From positions 62,001-126,000 of the forward strand of contig JAKOVF010000187.1 of NCBI GenBank assembly GCA_029782225.1: a DNA stretch of 64,000 bases, read 5' to 3'. The notes under the pieces were generated by a model. That model ran no database searches, was not told the origin of the DNA, and saw nothing but the letters and a program-made list of their open reading frames with translations. Position numbers and translations under genes: made by a program. Positions 59,467 through 64,000 of this stretch are shown here, piece by piece; position 1 is the stretch's first letter, and every line of letters begins with the position of its first letter. Source of the DNA: Chloroflexota bacterium (lineage in GTDB: Bacteria > Chloroflexota > Anaerolineae > Anaerolineales > Villigracilaceae).

Positions 59467-61800
59467 ATGACCTTCCCCAGAATTTCCATCGATAATGTTT
59501 TGAGAATTCTTCTGGCGCTCAACCAATATCCGATCCTGAGCGGGCGTATCCGCTCACAGATGCGGAGGGAACTGTTCGCACGGGGGATTATCACAAAGGA
59601 AGCGTTTGATGCAGAGGCGCGTCGTAAAGCCATCGAATCCCAGATGCGCGAGGGATTACATGATCCATTTTCCGAAGAAAGGGAGGATATCTGGGAGACA
59701 AGATTGAGGCGCGTAAGGGATTTCCTGACCGATTTCTATTTTGCCTACAACCTGCCCTACACAGAGTTTGAACAAATCGTGCGCCATGTGCTGGCCGAAC
59801 GCGGCTCCGAAGAAACAGATTTTGTCTGGTTCAATCCTGAGCTGGCACCACAGGATTTGTTATTTGATCAGGCTGAGGCAATCGAATCCATGCCGCCGGA
59901 GGCACGCGCGAAATATGAGGCGCGCTTGCAGGAAATCAAGGTCGTGCTCATCCGCACAATGATTAGCGACCAGTTGAAGTACGTCAAGTTGGCTCGGCAA
60001 TGGTTTACAGTGGATGATTTGAAGGAGATTCGCAGGCGGAAGATTGGGGGCGGAAAGATCGGAGGTAAAGCCGCAGGCATGTTGTTGGCCATGCGCATCA
60101 TAAAGGACACGGCCTCTCCGCAATTGGCGCGTCATTTTAGATTACCCAGATCCTATTACCTGGGCTCTGATGTATTTTACAACTTCATGTCTCTCAATGG
60201 ATTGACACATTGGAATGATCAGAAATACAAAGCAGAAGAACAAATGCGTACTGAGTACCCTGTGATCTATGAAGAGTTTTCAAGAGGCCACCTCCCGCAT
60301 GAGATCATTGAACGACTGGAGGAGGTTCTTTCCCAGGCAGGTGATACTCCGCTCATTGTGCGTTCGTCCAGTCTGCTCGAGGATAATTTCGGTACTTCCT
60401 TTGCCGGTAAATACGAGAGTGTTTTCTGTTCCAACCAGGGCACATATGAGGAAAAGTTAAGTGCGCTGATCCATGCGATTTCCCGAGTCTATGCCAGTGT
60501 TATGAACCCGGACGCGTTGCTGTATAGACATCTGAAAGACCTGACCGATTACGATGAGCGCATTGCCATCCTTATCCAGTTCGTGGAAGGGGAACGGATG
60601 GGGCATTATTATTTGCCGCATGCGGCCGGTGTAGCCTTTAGCCGTAACTTGTATCGATGGTCACCGGAGATTCGACAGGAAGATGGCTTCCTGCGGCTTG
60701 TATGGGGGTTGGGAACTCGCGCAGTTGACCTTCTGCCAAACGATTACACACGCCTTGTAGCGCTGAGCCGTCCGCGGTTGTATCCTACCTCGGATGTTCG
60801 TTCGATCCGTAATCACTCCCAGCAAAATGTAGACGTGATTGACCTGGATGGGAATGAGTTTCGTACAATACCTATCCATGAAATCATAGATCTCCACCAT
60901 CCGCCTTTGCGCTACATCGCTCAAATTGAGAGGGACGGTTATCTCGGTTCCATCATGACCACTATGAATGAGCATGAAAGACTGGTGATCACCTTTGATG
61001 GACTTCTTGGCCGCACAGACTTCGCGGCGAATATGCGTGAAGCGCTGCGACTGTTGGAAACACACTATGGATCACCAGTGGATACCGAGTTCACGGCTGA
61101 AATTAGCGTGCCGCTTTCACAGAAACCCGAAGTGCAGATTACTCTTCTGCAGTGTCGCCCTCAGAGTCACATTCAGGATTTGAGCGAAATTGCACTGCCA
61201 CACGATCTTACGGACGAGGATATTATTTTCGCCAGCCATCGAATGGTCCCGCAGGGTATTGTCCAAAATATACGGTATGTCATGTTCGTTACGCCTGAGG
61301 GCTATTTCAATTTATCAACGCCGGGAGATCGCACCCTGCTAGAACACTTCATCAGTCAGCTCAACGCGGCTCTCAAGGATGAGATCTTCATCGCGGTTGG
61401 TCCCGGGCGCTGGGGAACCTCCACACCTGATCTTGGCGTTCATGTTACTTATAGCGATATTTATCATGCGCATGCGCTGATTGAATTAACAGGCGAGTCT
61501 ATCGGTGGCTCTCTGGAACCCTCCTTTGGCACTCATTTCTTCCAGGATTTAATGGAGGCGGATATTTATCCGCTTGCCATCTTTTTGGATGACGGGGATA
61601 CGGTTTTCAAGCGTGAATTTTTTTACACGACTCCCAATCGGATCCTTGATTTCATTCAGGCTGATGACCGTATCTTGTTCACCCTTCGGCTGATCGCTGT
61701 GCAAGATTACCGACCGGGATATCATTTGGATCTGGTGATGGACAGCCAAAAAAGTCTTGCAATAGCATATCTCATCCAGGATAACACTGACAAAGAGTAG
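59467..61800 (+). CDS. PEP-synthase-like protein (pyruvate-phosphate-dikinase N-terminal domain only)
   Basis: A 777-residue protein. GGGKIGGKAAGMLLAMRII (about 195-213) is the nucleotide-binding GGKAAGL-type motif, PLIVRSSSLLEDNFGTSFAGKYESVFCSN the PPDK ATP-grasp motif, and LLQCRPQS closes that domain. The swivelling His domain and PEP/pyruvate domain are missing, and an unfamiliar C-terminal domain (about 600-777) follows, with VGPGRWGTSTPDLGVHVTY. So it is probably not a true PEP synthase. ATG 59467 is chosen because similarity starts after it. Confidence 0.75.
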   Translation: MTFPRISIDNVLRILLALNQYPILSGRIRSQMRRELFARGIITKEAFDAEARRKAIESQMREGLHDPFSEEREDIWETRLRRVRDFLTDFYFAYNLPYTEFEQIVRHVLAERGSEETDFVWFNPELAPQDLLFDQAEAIESMPPEARAKYEARLQEIKVVLIRTMISDQLKYVKLARQWFTVDDLKEIRRRKIGGGKIGGKAAGMLLAMRIIKDTASPQLARHFRLPRSYYLGSDVFYNFMSLNGLTHWNDQKYKAEEQMRTEYPVIYEEFSRGHLPHEIIERLEEVLSQAGDTPLIVRSSSLLEDNFGTSFAGKYESVFCSNQGTYEEKLSALIHAISRVYASVMNPDALLYRHLKDLTDYDERIAILIQFVEGERMGHYYLPHAAGVAFSRNLYRWSPEIRQEDGFLRLVWGLGTRAVDLLPNDYTRLVALSRPRLYPTSDVRSIRNHSQQNVDVIDLDGNEFRTIPIHEIIDLHHPPLRYIAQIERDGYLGSIMTTMNEHERLVITFDGLLGRTDFAANMREALRLLETHYGSPVDTEFTAEISVPLSQKPEVQITLLQCRPQSHIQDLSEIALPHDLTDEDIIFASHRMVPQGIVQNIRYVMFVTPEGYFNLSTPGDRTLLEHFISQLNAALKDEIFIAVGPGRWGTSTPDLGVHVTYSDIYHAHALIELTGESIGGSLEPSFGTHFFQDLMEADIYPLAIFLDDGDTVFKREFFYTTPNRILDFIQADDRILFTLRLIAVQDYRPGYHLDLVMDSQKSLAIAYLIQDNTDKE

Positions 61801-61804
61801 AAAC

Positions 61805-61838
61805 AAAAAAGGGACAACTTTCTTGTCGTCTCTTTTTT
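61805..61838. terminator. Terminator between the PEP-synthase-like and YhfC genes
   Basis: AAAAAAGGGAC / GTCTCTTTTTT with one G-T pair and a 12-base loop. It lies between convergent genes and yields U tracts on both strands. Confidence 0.82.
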
Positions 61839-61894
61839 GTGGGCTGTGGATTAGAACACATGTTCTATTTTGTTTTCCGCTTCCTTTCGACCTC

Positions 61895-62689
61895 TTAGCC
61901 CGCTCCCGCTTCGGCAGGTCCAATTGAGTCTGATATATTTTCCGCACTGGCGAACTTCGGCTTCATCCAAAAAACAATGAACAGGCTGACCACTGCGAAA
62001 AGCCCCACAACACCTTCCAATGCGATCGCGCTCATGCCATTCACACCCAAAATAACCGCTACAGCATCGACGATGGCGTGCCACAAAACAGCCAGCCAGT
62101 ACCAAATAGCTTTGTTGGTTTTGATTCCATAAAGTACCATCAGGGATAAAGCAATATGCAAACAGATTGCGAAGATTCGTTCCACAATTCCGAGTAAGGG
62201 TACATAAACTGGCGCCGACCAAAATGCTGCAACCTGTTGCTTTGCCAGTTCCAATTGCTCAGGTGGAATGCTGGGAACCGTTGACAGATCAATCGATCGA
62301 TAACCTAACATGGCGATAAACGAAACGACCACTGAAAATCCGAGAAGGATCGCTTCTGTTCCTCCATGTCCCAATCCGACAAATACACCTTCATTCCATG
62401 AGCGTGCTTTTTTGAGAATAAACTTGTACAGGATGTAACGTGCAGTCTCTTCAAAGATTCCTGCTAACAATCCCAACACAATGGCATAAGCAACATTTCC
62501 CCAGGAGAGGAATGTTTTGGTCAGTGCCGCCACAAGTGGAATGTGCAGCACCTGAGATGCAATGAATGTAAGTCCGCCTGCCAGGAAAAGCTTCCACGAG
62601 AGTTTGAGTCTGCGGCCAAGGATAATCCCGGCGATAATGGGCAAGAAAATCATACCCGTAAATTGAATAACATACATGATCTCAAGCAT
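61895..62689 (-). CDS. YhfC-family intramembrane glutamic/metallo protease-like protein
   Basis: A 264-residue polytopic protein of the YhfC family, related to PrsW/CAAX proteases. LLAGIFEETARYILYKFIL has the EExxR motif, VGLGHGGTEAILLG the second motif with His/Glu, and VLWHAIVDAVAVI the later His. About seven transmembrane helices. Substrate unknown. ATG 62689 follows GGAGAAG; the in-frame extension to 62764 overlaps the DUF4177 gene in another frame. Confidence 0.85.
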   Translation of the reverse strand: MLEIMYVIQFTGMIFLPIIAGIILGRRLKLSWKLFLAGGLTFIASQVLHIPLVAALTKTFLSWGNVAYAIVLGLLAGIFEETARYILYKFILKKARSWNEGVFVGLGHGGTEAILLGFSVVVSFIAMLGYRSIDLSTVPSIPPEQLELAKQQVAAFWSAPVYVPLLGIVERIFAICLHIALSLMVLYGIKTNKAIWYWLAVLWHAIVDAVAVILGVNGMSAIALEGVVGLFAVVSLFIVFWMKPKFASAENISDSIGPAEAGAG

Positions 62690-62708
62690 TTGATTTCTTC
62701 TCCAGTCT

Positions 62709-62927
62709 TTATTGGGGCCTGGAACGGTAGCGTCTTGCCTCGCGTGTGAGCGGCCGTTTAGCAACGATGGTCACCTTGCCACTTCCTTCGGGAGTATAAA
62801 CATGAGTTACCTCCCAGCCTTCATCGCCCCATTGGTTTAGGGTTGCTTCAATATTTTCATCCTTCGTGCCAAACATAGAGCCAATCGTCTGCACCCGATA
62901 TTCCCATTTTTGAAGCTCTTCTGCCAT
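62709..62927 (-). CDS. DUF4177 domain protein
   Basis: A 72-residue protein MAEELQKWEYRVQTIGSM..., with LNQWGDEGWEVTHVYTPEGSGKVTIVAKRP, the DUF4177 signature (LNxxGxxGWEL). GAAGGAGA precedes ATG 62927. It is 19 bp upstream of YhfC and likely cotranscribed. Confidence 0.88.
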   Translation of the reverse strand: MAEELQKWEYRVQTIGSMFGTKDENIEATLNQWGDEGWEVTHVYTPEGSGKVTIVAKRPLTREARRYRSRPQ

Positions 62928-62995
62928 ACAATTCTCCTTCACTTTATCCCGGTTTAGCGGCTAAAAGGTATACAACCCGAACCGCGTATATTATG

Positions 62996-63009
62996 GTTTC
63001 ATGTGAAAC
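62996..63009. other. parS: parS-like site 1 (one central mismatch)
   Basis: GTTTCATGTGAAAC differs from the ParB-site core GTTTCACGTGAAAC by a single base at the centre. It lies between divergently placed small genes in non-coding DNA. Confidence 0.6.
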
Positions 63010-63024
63010 CAATGACCCAAGGTC

Positions 63025-63672
63025 CTATGATTTTGTTTCTCGTTGGTACAACACATAAGAATAGACAACGAGGAACAGAGTTGATCCAAGTAGTGGCACC
63101 ATCACGAACCAGATCGCGTTAGGGCCGAATACGGAGCCAATCAATGCGAGCGCCCCCGAGATCATAAACAGGATGGAGCCGAGTTGGTGGGTCTTATCCC
63201 ACACATAGTCGCTGGATAAGGTCCACGGAGTACGAATGCCGATGAAGAAATTGCGCTTTGCCTTGCGCAGCATATATCCAACATAGATGAAAAGTAATCC
63301 CAGGGCCGGAAGCATGGCCGTGCTCATCCTAAAATTGGTGAATCCAAGGTTCCATAGCAGAGTGAGAATCCAAATGTAACCAAAGAACAACATAATCAAA
63401 AGAATGAACAGATTGAAGGCCTCGCGGAATTTTGCAATGTTAGCTTTCAGGGGATCAATCTGGGGCAGAAGAAGGAACAGCCCGAACATGCCGGCCGCCA
63501 TGATAGGCATGAGAAACACACCCCAGAATTTAGACATCGTACCATTTACTTGATCTGCTGCGTTCCAATGGGATGCCATTTGATCGGGCATCAAACCCCA
63601 CACAATGAGACCGATGATAAAAAACGAAGCGAGCAGCAGGAGAACAATACTGGCAGTTGATCGAGTTGACAT
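63025..63672 (-). CDS. SdpI/DUF1648-like membrane protein
   Basis: A 215-residue protein with six transmembrane helices. The first part (LMPDQMASHWNAADQVNGTMSKFWGVFLMP) is the DUF1648 signature; the second, LRKAKRNFFIGIRTPWTLSSDYVWDKTHQLGS, is the SdpI signature (N.xxGiRTpwTL.s..vW..th). SdpI in Bacillus gives immunity to a killing factor and relays a signal; here no toxin gene is nearby. AAGGAGG precedes the ATG. Confidence 0.88.
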   Translation of the reverse strand: MSTRSTASIVLLLLASFFIIGLIVWGLMPDQMASHWNAADQVNGTMSKFWGVFLMPIMAAGMFGLFLLLPQIDPLKANIAKFREAFNLFILLIMLFFGYIWILTLLWNLGFTNFRMSTAMLPALGLLFIYVGYMLRKAKRNFFIGIRTPWTLSSDYVWDKTHQLGSILFMISGALALIGSVFGPNAIWFVMVPLLGSTLFLVVYSYVLYQRETKS

Positions 63673-63698
63673 TCATACCTCCTTATATTTGTTAGGCC

Positions 63699-63712
63699 GT
63701 TTCACGTGAAAC
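63699..63712. other. parS: parS site 2 (perfect core)
   Basis: GTTTCACGTGAAAC, the perfect 14-bp core of the ParB-binding site. It is 690 bp from site 1 and about 13.6 kb from the oriC candidate. Confidence 0.8.
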
Positions 63713-63727
63713 GAGCAACAATTAGAG

Positions 63728-64000
63728 TTATTTCTTTTCTTCCCTGGACGCATTGTTCTGCGCCAAAGATACCATGCCGCTCAGCCCGCCGAGGTTCATC
63801 GTGTCTACAGCAGAACTGGGTACAATCACCAATGCGCCCTTCTCTTTCAGACCCTCAAACAGCATATTCATGGCGCGCAGGTGGAGTGCCGTGGGGTTAT
63901 GTATGTAAGCCTGCGAAGCCTCAGAGAAGGATGCAGCGATTTGCTTCTCGGATTCGCCCAGGATTACGCGCGCCTGTCGCTCCCGTTCCGCCTGTGCCTG
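63728..64000 (-). CDS. SPFH/slipin-type protein, 5' part cut by window edge
   Basis: The visible 90 residues begin QAQAERERQARVILGESEKQ and continue AYIHNPTALHLRAMNMLFEGLKEKGALVIVPSSAVDTMNLGG, the coiled-coil and C-terminal region of slipin/stomatin-like (Band 7) proteins. These membrane-associated scaffolds often pair with NfeD proteases. The N-terminal SPFH domain lies beyond the window. Confidence 0.85.
   Translation of the reverse strand, partial: QAQAERERQARVILGESEKQIAASFSEASQAYIHNPTALHLRAMNMLFEGLKEKGALVIVPSSAVDTMNLGGLSGMVSLAQNNASREEKK

Noticed and set aside
63025-63672. SdpI-like protein as immunity partner of a toxin system
   Set aside because: No SdpC/toxin or SdpR-like gene is next to it; SdpI/DUF1648 proteins are common without toxins.

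Overview
The window looks like chromosomal DNA of a Chloroflexota bacterium, most likely class Anaerolineae. This is inferred from gene content and style, not from a marker tree. The supporting signs are a MalT-like regulator with a C-terminal BTAD, DUF5317 and DUF5671 membrane proteins, a non-sporulating SpoVS, a CAD-like dihydroorotase, a DnaE with a long proline-rich C-terminal extension, and many short palindromic intergenic repeats. The genes describe a respiring heterotroph: a succinate dehydrogenase, a cytochrome b / Rieske / cytochrome c complex, isocitrate and glutamate dehydrogenases, and de novo pyrimidine synthesis.

Layout. 1-8.2 kb (mostly minus): a cupin end, a hemerythrin-like protein, a secreted alpha/beta hydrolase, AdoMet decarboxylase and dnaE. 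8.3-14.4 kb (plus): a TPR/BTAD regulator, then tandem 12-bp repeats in front of a -10-like box, a 48-codon secretable peptide gene, a DUF5317 membrane protein, a RiPP-leader-like small protein and a PAS-GAF-HD-GYP protein. 14.3-20.6 kb: DsbA-like oxidoreductase, deoxynucleoside kinase, gdhA, gatB, enoyl-CoA hydratase. 20.7-30.4 kb: the pyrimidine cluster pyrC-(NIF3-like)-pyrB-pyrF-pyrE ... pyrD on the minus strand, with several accessory genes inserted (Nudix, DinB, orphan methyltransferase, glycine-zipper proteins). Its leader carries a promoter, a 15-bp hairpin and an intrinsic terminator upstream of pyrC. 30.5-39.1 kb: icd with a histone-H1-like tail, FKBP, cytochrome bc genes, sdhCDAB. 39-47.5 kb: small enzymes, a C39-type peptidase and a glycosyltransferase cluster. 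47.5-50.3 kb: a second deoxynucleoside kinase, a nucleotidyltransferase, a four-helix-bundle protein, then a roughly 470-bp gene-free region with five perfect DnaA boxes, a strong oriC candidate. 50.3-64 kb: spoVS, a lamin-tail protein, a rhodanese with an in-frame UGA, an M3 peptidase, dnaN, a PEP-synthase-like protein, and two parS-like palindromes near the right end.

The observations most worth following are: (1) a lipoprotein rhodanese whose reading frame is interrupted only by one UGA, two residues after the active-site Cys, followed by a stem-loop shaped like a bacterial SECIS; (2) the regulator, repeat, secretable peptide, membrane protein and HD-GYP array, which could be a peptide-signalling system; (3) oriC plus parS; and (4) a probable transcription attenuator for the pyr genes. 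No tRNA, rRNA, CRISPR array or transposase was seen.
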